Source of the DNA: Xenopus tropicalis | Taxonomy: Eukaryota; Chordata; Amphibia; Anura; Pipidae | Reading direction: 5' to 3' | Length of the DNA stretch: 64,000 nucleotides | Assembly (NCBI RefSeq): GCF_000004195.4 | Contig: NC_030683.2 | Location: 68,357,764 to 68,421,763 of the forward strand | Shown: piece by piece, positions 35,468 through 46,674 of the stretch | How the letters are laid out: every line of letters begins with the position of its first letter | How positions within the stretch are numbered: the first letter of the stretch is position 1 | Program-made: the position numbers and the translations under genes | Notes under the pieces: model-generated | What the model saw: only the letters and a program-made list of their open reading frames with translations | Database searches by the model: none | Told to the model about the DNA's origin: nothing

Positions 35468-36928
35468 ACTCAGTTAGAGAATATCCTAATATCGTTTTTA
35501 AAAAAGAGCTTTGAAGAGTTAATTTATGCCAAACTGGAACAACCATCTCTAAACAAGGGGCCTGCAAAACTGCTTATGAGTAGTGTACAGTGCTGCTTTG
35601 ACATCCTTTGACAACTCACACATCACGTCATGTACAGTACATTGAAAGACACCTGCCTCAATGAGAATCATGGCACCATTGTGACTGGATCACACTTTGA
35701 CACCTCTCCATTTCAGCTAAATGTAACTAAATAAGCTCAGTGGAATCATTTAGGGTTTCAATGCTGTTGAACTCAGTTGAACTAAAGAAGCTGCTCAGAT
35801 GAATGATGAAATCTTTTCAAGAAAACTTTAGACTTAAGTCCAGTTGCTTTACACTTATTTCTACTAGATTCCTGCGATAGAGCAAGATATATTTGATTGG
35901 TTCCACTGAAGCCAAATCTGAGCTGTCATATATTGCCACCCACCTCTAAAATTCACTGGCAAAATTTGGCATTCATGTATAATTTGCAAAGGACTTTCAT
36001 TACACAGATTTGTATGTGTGGGTGACATGTCTTCTTTCACAATATTAAGATTTGCTGATCTCATTTGTAACTAACTTTGTCATTAGATCGGTGTCATGCC
36101 TCCCCAAAATGTTCCCCCTGTTGCACAGTCTATGACAAATGTCTGTTCTGGCAGTGAAAAAGTCTTCTTACTTTGTCATACATTTTTCTGTTAGAGTTCT
36201 GTGTAATTGGTGTCATACTGCTGTTTTATCATTATATGCAATCATACAGTATTATAACAGTAAACATGAATTTCAGGTGGCCAGTAATACAGAGACCCTT
36301 CACTCCCCTGTTTTAGTTTGTTGCTCTTAAAACAAACCACAATGTTGACAATTATCCCTTCATGTGCTAGAAGCAATGTATGTGTGGCCAATGGATATTG
36401 TTTAATGGCAAAAATCAAGTTTCAGTACTTTTTAAGTGGTGTGCAGGAGGCACTTAGGCTATCCTGAAACTGCACTCTGCTCCTAGTGCTGACTTAGAAT
36501 CCGGTGGTAGGTGCAGAATTCTGCATTCTCTGGATTTTAAGTGCTTACTAAGTGAGCATAAAGGAGCTGCACATTTGCCCCACTTAGTGCTTTAGCACTT
36601 GTAAATGACACCCGCAGTTCCTGTATCCATTCTGGAAACCAGAGACAGTCCTCTCTAGCTTTATGGCATGGAATCTAGACATACTATCAGAATCAGTACC
36701 TGTGCATCACAAAGTACGACTGTGTCACTTTAATCAGCAGAAATCACTATCCATACTATAATTGGTATTGTTATAAAAAGTGCTTAACAATGTCATCATG
36801 TATAAAAGGTGGTCAGTGGTGTCACCTGTAAAAATTGAAAATTTTGAATTTTAAGAATTGTAATTCCATGACCTGTAAACAGTAACAGTATTTCTCAGGC
36901 ACTTACAGTATCCGTGTTTATAACAAAA
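35468..36928. other. Unique non-coding DNA
   Basis: No gene, element or notable repeat recognised. Confidence 0.5.
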
Positions 36929-37117
36929 TGAGGCATTATTCAATATATAAAATAATTTTGTCTGTAGCTATCACCGGTGATGTTGCCTATAGAAACCAAT
37001 CAGCATTTGATTTGAACAGTCACCTACAAGTTAGAAAACAAAAGCAAAGGCCTGATTGGTTACTATGGGTAACATCACAAGTGATGTTGGCTTACACATT
37101 ATAATAAATATGCCTCA
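36929..37117. mobile_element. Palindromic MITE, about 190 bp
   Basis: The ends are TGAGGCATTATT and AATAAATATGCCTCA. Inside, ATCACCGGTGATGTTGCC and ACCAATCAG on the left pair with CTGATTGGT and GGTAACATCACAAGTGAT on the right. The whole could fold into a long imperfect hairpin. AAAAT occurs at both outer edges and may be a 5-bp duplication. The superfamily is not determined. Confidence 0.65.
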
Positions 37118-38097
37118 AAATGTACAACAGGAGTGGTATCCAACTCATGCTTTTAATTAGCAGTTAGGTATCTTTAATTAGAATCCCTGATCACAGTTCT
37201 ATTGACACTTTTTTAAACACTCATTAAACCCTTGCTAATGTTTATTAATGGTAATTTATGTACATCGACTCAAACCACATATCATCCAGGTCTAAGCATT
37301 ACCTCCAAGTAAAGTGAACAAACAGCAATGATATACTATCCTTTAATAACACATTGAATCAAATGTGACGTAGGATCCAGTGTGGAGAACATAAATATAT
37401 TTTTGCTGCCAAAGAATGTTGAAATTTATGTTGCATTATAACAGATTGCAGATAATTACTAAAGAGGCTCTTTTCGATTGCCAGAGGAACTTACAATTTA
37501 TGTAGCATTGTGATAGATTGCGTTCCAATCTTTACAGCAAAAAGTCCATGATACTGTTTATTGATCAGGGTTACAGTTTGCCTTTATGTTTCTCACCTAA
37601 CATTATAAATCTGTACAATATCCTGGAACCTTATAAATAACTGATAATCTAGAGGCGGTCTTGAAATTAGGAACATTCACAGTTTCTTAGAAAAGAATAT
37701 CTGATCTGCAATTGGATGCAGTGTTCAAATATTGTTAGAACCTAATATTTATGTAGAGTGATGTTGACTAATTAATTAATTATGCAAATATCATTAGTGA
37801 AAACATGTGTGCTGGTTATTAAATTGTTTTTCTTGCCAGCCTCTAAACTTCCCTAAAGGAAAGGAAAGCCCAGGGGCTGCATGACAAGGGATGTTTAGAT
37901 ATTGGCAGAACTAGGTGCAACTGTGATTAGGTGAGAAGGAAAGAGTTAAAGCAAGAGAAAGCTGGCCTGGGGGGCGGGGAAGAGAGGGATGTGATGTCAG
38001 AAAAAGAAGCACTCACTTCCTTGCAAAATGTCAGGAGTTTCTCTTCAGTTAATGACTGAATGTGGATGTTTTCCTGAATGCATTGTTATATTGTGCT
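37118..38097. other. Non-coding DNA with homeodomain/octamer-like cluster
   Basis: No gene. At 37769-37795 TTAATTAATTAT is followed by the octamer ATGCAAAT (37782-37789), the arrangement bound by POU/homeodomain factors. Regulatory function is only a possibility. Confidence 0.35.
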
Positions 38098-38180
38098 TTC
38101 TGTATCTTTATTAATTAAGAAAAAATAAATTGAGCAGAAAAACTTAAGTTGAATTCACCAAAAGGTCCTGAATGTTAAAT

Positions 38181-38480
38181 AATTTAAATCAATACAAAAG
38201 TTTTTTAGTGAAAAAAACAAACATTTATTGGCTCAGAAGATTTAACACAAATTCAAAAAAACATAAGCCATACTATACCACAGTGGAAAGGAAAACCCAG
38301 TGCCTCATGGTACCCACTCTCCTTCCTAACGCGTTTCGCACCATTGGGTGCTTCATCAGAGGAAGTCTTCCTTTCCACTGTGGTATAGTATGGCTTATGT
38401 TTTTTTGAATTTGTGTTAAATCTTCTGAGCCAATAAATGTTTGTTTTTTTCACTAAAAAACTTTTGTATTGATTTAAATT
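38181..38480. mobile_element. Foldback element with 113-bp arms that read as perfect
   Basis: 38181-38293 and 38368-38480 match as exact reverse complements over 113 bp by eye, around a 74-nt loop with ACGCGTTTCGCACC and CTTCATCAGA. CTGTATCTTTAT flanks a slightly larger block (38100-38111 and 38481-38492), which could be a 12-bp target duplication with 69 bp of extra sequence left of the palindrome. Both arms give the same spurious peptide on opposite strands. No known superfamily is assigned. Confidence 0.85.
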
Positions 38481-38547
38481 CTGTATCTTTATAAAGTATA
38501 AACTTGAAAGTTAGCATTGTATTTAATTCATGTTAACTATGGTTGTT

Positions 38548-38657
38548 GATCCAGGGAATGTTTCCTATCGCCATGGGGTCAGGAAGGAATTTTTTCTCTC
38601 TTGAGGCATAATTGGCACTGGCTTCAGGTTGGGTTTTTTTGCCTTCCTCTGGATCAA
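38548..38657 (+). mobile_element. CR1-like 3' untranslated fragment
   Basis: Carries GATCCAGGGAA, GGGGTCAGGAAGGAATTTTT, GAGGCA and TTTTTGCCTTCCTCTGGATC in order, the conserved 3' region of frog CR1-type LINEs. No coding part is attached. Confidence 0.65.
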
Positions 38658-41600
38658 AACAGTGAATATATGATAATGTATTTTAAGTTTTATTTGTCAC
38701 AGCAGCAGTAGGACCTTGCCAGAGTACTGCACATGTAATTTTAGCAGAGGGAGAAAGGAGGTTCTCCCTGTGACTGCACACTAGATTGATAGATACAGAC
38801 GCTACTACTGCTTGTGCTAGGTGACGGCCTGCTTGGATTTCCTATCATCGAGACACTGCAGGTCCAGGACCAGCAGCAGGGCTGCTGAACTCCTCTCAGG
38901 GTTGGTGATGCAGCTCCTGCTGGTAGCAGAGTTTGGGGCCATCCTCTCTGTAGGTAGAGGCAGCCTAATACTCATTTAAGTCTTCAGTGAGGAACGGCAT
39001 TGCCAGGGGCTTTTGAGGCAGGAAAGGCAAAATATTGTCACTAACAAAGTAATAAGAACATTATAATATATGATCAACCAGATCTTACCTTAAGTTGTGG
39101 ATTAATTATGATGCAAGTCTTTATTCTTTTGTCTTAGCTAGTATTTTCACATATTGCACGTAAAAAGTCCACCTTGACTGAAAGTTTTGAGGACCTTGTG
39201 GTCAATAAACCAAAATTCCATAAGTTACATAACAGTTGTACAAAACAGTATAGGGTTATACCATCTTTATTGTGCTGCTGTATCTTCCTGTTGTGCCCCC
39301 CCCCCCACACTTATCATTTCTGTGATTTGACAGGTGTGTGGAGGGGCCACATTGCTAGTGCAGAGAAAGTAAAATAACTCTGCACTAGAGGAGCCAAATT
39401 TTCTGCTTTAAGCTGTCCCCAGTAACCAGTTAGGCATTAGGCAATGTGATTTCTTTGGAAAAAATATATTTTTTTTTTTGCAGAGTGAAAAGAAAAGTGA
39501 TTGAGATTTTGCTATCCATAAATAATTCTGCTGAAGTTGTTGAAATACTATTAAAATGTATTATATTTCTGAAATAGCTTTTTACTTCAAATGGTAATTT
39601 TGGTTTCCTTTTACTGTATGTCTGTTGTTATTGATTTTCCCAAAATAAAGCTCCAGTAAATTTGTACAGCTTTGTTTTTTTTTTAAATAATACCATATAT
39701 TTATACATAAATATATACATTTTATTTTCTCATAATATTATGGGGAGTCACAAACAAGAATTTCATTATATGTGCAAGGAGATGATTGAGTTAACAGAGC
39801 AAATTCTTAGTAAAGGTACTAAAGGAAACCCACATAGAAAATTCAAGCTTCATGCAACTTTTGTGTTGTTTTTATTGCATTTTAATTTTTAATTTTTACA
39901 AGAGATGCAAGAGAATCACTAGAAAACATAACTTTTCTTTCTGCTCAACTGCTATGATTACTGGTATTAATACTTACTGTATATTATTTGGCCTACAAAA
40001 AAATCAAGTTAGTGGGGACTACTAATAAGGCAGTGAATGTGCCTATGTTCTCTATTAATCTTGAAATCAAACATCTGTATGCAGTGAATGGAAGTGTCAT
40101 ATAATAAGTCATATTATCGATCTTATTAAATGCAAACTTCTTATAAAGTGCTTCTGTGCACACGTTAAGGGCAATAGCTATGTATAAAGGAAAGAAGATT
40201 GCTAACACGTGAATTTGTGCCAGGCATTAAAGTAGTTAATTGGCAGTCTTGCAAACCAGCAACATTATATTCTGACAAATGTGTTTTTTGTTCTATCATT
40301 TGGCTTTTTCCAATGGCTGTAGAATGAGTAGATATGCTTTGCATGAATACCCTGCGATTCTGTTTTTCTTTAATAATCATATTGATATAGGAGGGAGGTA
40401 AAGAGAGCTCTGTTCACAGGGGCATTTACTTCACAAGTCACAGCTGTTTATGAAACTAATTCACTGGAAAGGGAAGTCCATATTTTAAACAGTTATGAAT
40501 AAATGAAAAATAAATAATTTCATGGGTAAGCTTTATATTTACATGAGTATACATGAGGGGAATATTTACCATATTGGAACTTGAGATTTAGAGGGACGGC
40601 CCTCGGATGCCTATATGGTAATTATAATATTCCAAAAAAAAAGACCCATCTTCTACTGCTGGATACTTTCCTAATTCTGGCAGTAGAGATGAGGGGGGTA
40701 GGGGTGGCCTTTGATGGTGCTTTACCGGATGTGACATCACATGTGTGCGTCGTAATGTCGTAGCATGTGCCCGATGGATGCTTACTAGAGCCTAGGGCAG
40801 CACCAGACCAGAATACACTCCTGGAAACGGGTGGTAATATTTACAAAAACAAGATATATCTGTAGTTCTTTTATGCCTTTGGGTAATTAAGTTCCAGCTG
40901 AAGCCGCTCTAAGAAAAAACATGTAAAAAATTATGCAGTTTTTTAATGTACTGAAGCCTGCCGATACGTGGAGAATTTTGTTGCCATTTTGGGCACTGCA
41001 TATAAATCTGCCCCTTAAGGAGCAGTAGCTTGTGGATACAGAGTATCACATCAATAAATGGCAATATAATAGGGGTTGACTTACAGTTAGTTTTTCCTAA
41101 ATTATACTGTAATTATAGTAAGGCCCACTCAATCAGGACAATGTGTTAGCTGTCAGCACTTTTTTTTTTTATGTCAACTTCTGTTTCTTCAGTGCCAAGA
41201 ACACTGGCTAATGTTTGGTAAGTTTTTCCGTCAGACTCAGAGGAAATATAAGCACAACCTTCCTTTCTTCTTTTACTCCTGTGGTGGTAAATTCTGTTGC
41301 AGCCTGCAGGTGTAAGAGCTTGAAATATGACCTATGGCATCAACCACTGCTAAGATTACTGGGCTGCATGCCATGCTGCTGGTTACAAAATGCAATTTTC
41401 AGGGTAGGAGAGAACATTTTCAGTGACTGACAGTGGAACCATATCTTAGGTATTCATAACTACCTTTAGTAAAATAAAATAGTATATATGGAATTCAGTA
41501 TTCTCAGTGTTTGGTAGCTGGAATTGTCTGGATAACGATCTATCAGTAGATCCATCAGATTACCATGCTTTTTGCCAAATACGTTTTAATCTTTAATATA

Positions 41601-43203
41601 GATGTATGTTATCTTAATTAACATTAGGTAGAAGGTCCTGTGTTATTTTTATAGAGAAATCCTTACACAAAAATGTAAAAGTGTTAATTTATAGGATTGA
41701 ATGGGATGTTACATTCAGGAATTTTAGAACTTCTAGTTAAGGGGTTTCCCAAAAATAGATTAACACATGTACCAGATTTGAAGCCTAGAGAAAATTAAAA
41801 GGTTATTGGAAGTAGTAGTAAATGTAAGTAAATGATGTAGTAAGTATTAAATGCTGCATGTATCATTAAGCTTTTTGTTTATTAGCTTTTCAGTTTGGCA
41901 TTTTTGAAGTTATCTGGTTGCTAGGGTCCAATTTACTTGTAGTCTCATAGAGTATTGGGTTTTGTAAAGAGAATTTGTAAACTTTAAAAAATCAATGAAA
42001 AAGTTGCTAAAAAAAACTGCATTGTATAACATTGTAAACATTTTTTTCTATCTATTTTTGAAATCACTCTAAACATCCCCCAAAATAACATACCTTAGTC
42101 CCTGCATTTGGTATGATAGGTTTCTAAATAATAATAATAAGTTAATCTTCAGCGCCTTTCCTCTACTTCCTGGTACAGCGTGAAGCCCCACCCCCTCTTC
42201 CCGCTGCCTTCCTGCTGCCCTCTCCTTATCTCTTCAACTATAGGATAGTCAAAAAAGAGATCCTTCTGGGCATGCCTGACAGTGCACAGAGAACACATAT
42301 CTTATGAAAACCTCATACCAGTGTTCCATGTTTAAAAATACCTATTTATTGCTCTAAAAAGGTACTAAAAATTTGCAACTTGACAGTGCAGTTAGAATTT
42401 AACACTACAGTTATGATGCAAGTTCAAGCAATCCATCAATGCACTGATTTAATCCAAATCGAACACATTATTACTGATATATTATGCACCAGCCTGAATT
42501 TTGTTAAAAAACATACAGCATCAGTTGACTTTAGATTCTTTAAAACACTGTAAGCTCTGAACTATAGTAATATTAAAGAATAACATCTATCACTGTATTG
42601 ATGGATTGATTGCGCTTTCATCTTAATTGAAGTTTGTTCAGTTTGTTTTTTGAATAAAGACCTGTCAGCAAATATTTTTGGTTCTGGTATGACAGAAAGC
42701 TAGTCAAATTTTCCCACATTTGACTAGTGTCAGTAGTTATATTTAGAGACTACATTTCCCATAATTTCCCAGCACAAATGGGAGAAAAGAGACGGAGAAG
42801 GTGGGAGGTAAAGTGAAACTTGAGATGGAAGTTGAGTAAAACTTGAGATGGTGGGTGGGAGGGAGAGAGGGGGAGTGAGACAGGGAAAGGAAGACTTGAG
42901 AGGCATCATGCCAGGGTTGAGCCAGATGGAGCGGACACATATAGATAGGGAGAGTGAGACCTAAGACGGAAGAAGAGCCATAACTCAAAGGGCGTGAGAA
43001 AAGAGTGTGCAGTGCTAAGTAAGAGCTGAGTCAGGAAATTAGATGGGAGGGGGGAAGTGGAGAAAGAGCAGCAGGAAGAGAGCAGCAGCGGCATGTGCTG
43101 TCTCTAGCTTTTAAACTGGGTATACTGACACAGGAACTCACCATTTATAAGGATGTAATTTGCAGTTTGGTCCCGTAGGGAAATGACCAAAACTTAAAAT
43201 TTT
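38658..43203. other. Non-coding stretch, mostly unique
   Basis: No gene. A suspected hAT-like repeat lies at about 40590-40842 (listed separately). A purine-rich segment (42779-43100, GGGAGA/GAGATGG types) produces long minus-strand frames that are low complexity. A C run lies at 39297-39305. Confidence 0.5.
40590..40842. repeat. Possible hAT-like repeat (CCTAGGGCAGCAC end)
   Basis: The right part CCTAGGGCAGCACCAGACCAG continues with AATACACTCCTGG. It aligns with the 55.97-kb segment CCTAGGGTGGCACTGGACC and AAATACAGACCTGG. Between lies a GTGACATCACATGTG-type segment also echoed at 55.94 kb. The left end is unclear. Confidence 0.35.
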
Positions 43204-43242
43204 ATATATATATATATATATATATTTATATACATACATACA

Positions 43243-43275
<33 letters not shown>
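43204..43275. repeat. TA-rich microsatellite
   Basis: TA dinucleotides interrupted by ATACATACATACAG, abutting the left end of the foldback element. Confidence 0.9.
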
Positions 43276-43276
<1 letters not shown>

Positions 43277-44315
43277 AAAAAAAAAGACCAGCAACACCGA
43301 GTTATATTCCGAAAAGATCATTCGTGTTTTAAAAACGCATGAACAGCCAACGTTAAGTTTCAGTCCCCATCGGGACCTTTCTCAAGGCAACCATGCCAAC
43401 CAACCCCATGTTCTATTTATCCATAGTGAACAAGCAAATAGGAAGTGACATCAGTGCATACATGCCATAAAGTGACTGTTGCAGTCACAATTTACAATTA
43501 CAATTTATTATATGATATAAGTAAATGGGATCCTCAAGTTGGTATATCTTGCTGTGGAATTGATATGTGCATGTGAATGTAATAATAGATAGATCTTGAA
43601 TTAGATTGGGGGCCCCCACTAATTAGGATAGTATTTTGTTTGAATTGATTGGCGCAGCTTACATACAATGTTATGTTGTTTTTAATCTTATATTGATGTA
43701 AGTTTAACTGTATTTATTCTACTTTTTGGGTATACACTATGCAAGCATGACACTGTAATGTGTATATTTTTAACATGATGTATTGTACTGTTTCACAGAT
43801 TTTTAATAATTGCTTTGCTGAATCACTTCACTGAACCTTAATGATTATTTTAAAGGGGTATTAATTTAAATAGCACCAGATCTGCACTTGTAAAAATGTA
43901 AATGATAATTTATGGCACTAATCACTTTACAGCATTTGCTGCACGCTTTACTGCAATGGTCACTTCATGGCATGTGATGCTTTAATGATAATTTATGGCA
44001 CAGATTTGCTGCACACTTTACTTCAATGGTCACTTTATGGAATGTGATGCTCTAATGATAATTTATGGCACAGATCACTTTGCAGCATTAGTTACATGCT
44101 TTACTGCAACAGTCACTTTATGGCATGTGTGCACTGATGTCACTTCCTATTTGCTTGTTCACTATGGATAAATAGAACATGGGGTTGGTTAGCATTTTTG
44201 CCTTGAGGAAGGTCCCGATGGGGACTGAAACTTAACGTTGGCTGTTCATGCTTTTTTAACACATGATTGATCTTTTTGGAATATAACTCGGTGTTGCTGG
44301 TCTTTTTTTGGATAT
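43271..44315. mobile_element. Large foldback element, about 1.05 kb
   Basis: Arms of about 213 bp (43271-43485 and 44103-44315) are imperfect inverted copies. Examples are AGACCAGCAACACCGAGTTA with TAACTCGGTGTTGCTGGTCT and GGAAGTGACATCAGTGCA with TGCACTGATGTCACTTCC. The loop holds an AT-rich part and about three imperfect 70-83 bp repeats beginning AATGATAATTTATGGCAC (43901, 43984, 44054). Neither strand codes. Left arm and TA microsatellite share the GATAT boundary. Confidence 0.82.
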
Positions 44316-44371
44316 TTAAATGATTTACCTTGCACCCGAGGTAAGAGCTGAAGCAGAGTGCCACATATGAC

Positions 44372-44595
44372 TAGTGATTTGCTGCGAAATGTCACATTTC
44401 ACCTTTGGCAATTTTTTTGTGGCGAAATTTGCTGCAACAAAATATTTGCAGCGTTAAAAAAAAGTCACAGTTGTGCCAAAAAGTCATGTGCATCAAAAAA
44501 GTTTGCACGGTAGCCATGTGTCACAAAATTTTCACCAATTAAAAATTTGTAATTTTTTTTTTTAAAGTGAAATGAGATGGATTCAACCATCACTA
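44372..44595. mobile_element. hAT MITE, 224 bp
   Basis: The ends are TAGTGATTTGC and CCATCACTA. Flanks are CATATGAC (44364-44371) and CATATGAA (44596-44603), seven of eight matching. It shares the TAGTGATG-type ends of the 31.7-kb element but is CpG-poor. Confidence 0.78.
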
Positions 44596-44674
44596 CATAT
44601 GAACAATTTTTAACATTATTAGGTTTAACATTATTTAGGTTCAGATGATGTTCACTTCATTGTGCTTTAATGTG

Positions 44675-44998
44675 TAGTGATGAGCAAATTTTTGGAAAAT
44701 GTTTTTCATGGTTTCACAGCGAATTTCTGTATTTCCCCATTGTCGGATTGTTTGCAAAAAATTTGGCATGGAAAAATTTGTTGCACGTCGAAAAATTTTG
44801 CAACCACGTCAAATTGGACGAGGTTCTGTAAAAAAGGTGCAGTCACCTAAAAAAAAAAGACATGGGCGACAAAAAGGCCACAGGTGACAAAAAAGCTGTG
44901 ACAAATGCGTTTCGCTGATTTTTCACCGTTTCATGAATTTTCTTGTCATTACGCAAATTTTATGGCGAAGCGAAACGGGACAGATTCGCTCATCACTA
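44675..44998. mobile_element. hAT MITE, 324 bp, older relative of the 31.7-kb element
   Basis: The ends are TAGTGATGAGCAAA and TTCGCTCATCACTA. Flanks are TTAATGTG (44667-44674) and TTGATGTG (44999-45006), seven of eight matching. The interior keeps degenerate traces of GGGCGACAAAAA-type repeats with most CpGs now TG or CA. Confidence 0.82.
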
Positions 44999-45077
44999 TT
45001 GATGTGCACTAAATTGTCTTTAGAAATAGTTTGAAAGTAAAGGCCAATGTGCAGTAAGAGATCTGTACACTGATGTG

Positions 45078-45303
45078 TAGTGATGAGCGAATCTGTCTCG
45101 CTGTTTCGCTTCAGAGAAAAAAGTTGCAAAATGCTGAATAAATTGCGAAACGCCAGAAATGCAAAATGTGGCTACTGTGCAACTTTTTTAACGCACATAA
45201 CTTTTTTAACACGCCCGCAGCTATTTCACGCAACCAAAATTTTTTCCTCACTGGATTTTTGTTGCAGTGAATTCATACCTGCTGAAAATTTTGCTCATCA
45301 CTA
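45078..45303. mobile_element. hAT MITE, 226 bp
   Basis: The ends are TAGTGATGAGCGAATC and TTTTGCTCATCACTA. Perfect 8-bp duplication CTGATGTG (45070-45077 and 45304-45311). It has no coding capacity. Confidence 0.85.
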
Positions 45304-45311
45304 CTGATGTG

Positions 45312-46674
45312 CCTCATTTTGAGAATAAAGAATTGAGTATAATCAAGCTTCTTATACTGTATATTAAGCCTTATTGCAAATACCTTCTCTATTGTAGCGA
45401 TTTTGAACAAATTAAATGTGTAATTGTTGTGTACAAAGTTTATAAAGAAGAGGAGCAAACAAATTGTCTGGCAGAGCAGGATTTTCTTCAGGTACTGAAT
45501 TTCCTTTTCACAAAGCAAAGCCAACACTAGTGCAGCTTCTTATTTTATAATTAATGAGACACTTCCAGAGAAAATGGCTTCTGTTTTGACTGAACCTCCC
45601 CTCTAACTAGCACGGCTGCTGGATTGCTCATTCTGGAGTGGAATTTGTTAGTAAGGATTGTTGCAGATTTCAGGATTTTGTCTGTTAATTATAATTTTAC
45701 ACTTTGGGCCTCGGTATATATTCTGCTTTCAAATGTAGAAGCAGTTTGTAAGAAAAAACTATTTTACCTTCTCAACAGTAGGGTGACAGCTTAGTATCTG
45801 TAAAACAATGACAGGGTTAATGAATCTCTTTTTCTAACACCTCTATCTATCTGAAATCTTGGAGGAACTGAAGCAACAAATCACAGTGCGATACACATTC
45901 CAAGGGGAGAATCATTACTGAAAAGAATGCTTAACAAGCCACTATTATAAATTCTCATTATGCCTTTATAATTTATGGCTGTCAGACCACTTTTGGATAA
46001 GTCCCAGTGATTTGATTACATAGAATAATGTCAGAATTTACATTATAAATAGGTTTAAATTAGTGGACCCTTTCCCTTCCTCCAAGCAGTGCACTTCAGA
46101 TGATCCTAACATTCATCTAAAGCTCCCATTACAGCTTAGAAAGGCATGGATTGTTGTTAACAGAGATGCAGAAAAGAATATAAAATTGTTTATCGAAATA
46201 CCTGGCAGTCCAAGCCAACAATTCATATTTTGTAGCTCAATTTGTGAATAGAAATGGATGTGAATTCTCTAAAATGCCATTAAAATCCAATTAAATTGAG
46301 ATTTCTGCAATAAAAGCTCAGCTCTGTAATAAATGCTTTCTTCTTATTTACATGCAGGGAAAGAGAACATGTTATACTGTAGGAGTATTAGGGACCCATA
46401 TGGTACATAAAATGATAATGATGGTTAAATTACAAAGAAAGGCCTGCATCTACAATCTATAAAATACAGGTTTTAAAATTAGCAACAGGAAGAGAAAGAA
46501 AGCCAAACAATATAAGTTCTATTATCTGTTCTGTGGCACTGCGCAAAACAGAGTAGATATAAAGTACATGATAATAAAAACATTTTTTTCTTTTTAATCT
46601 GTAAGCAATGTTAAAGGCAAAATCTAAGAGTAAATTGAAATGGGAAAACTCTTTAATTTTCAATGCAAGGAAAG
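45312..46674. other. Unique non-coding DNA
   Basis: No gene or element recognised up to the antisense CR1 tail. Confidence 0.5.

Noticed and set aside
38172..38453. Same short peptide encoded on both strands
   Set aside because: A consequence of the perfect foldback arms, not a gene.
42743..43094. Serine/leucine-rich minus-strand frames
   Set aside because: Antisense of a purine-rich low-complexity tract.
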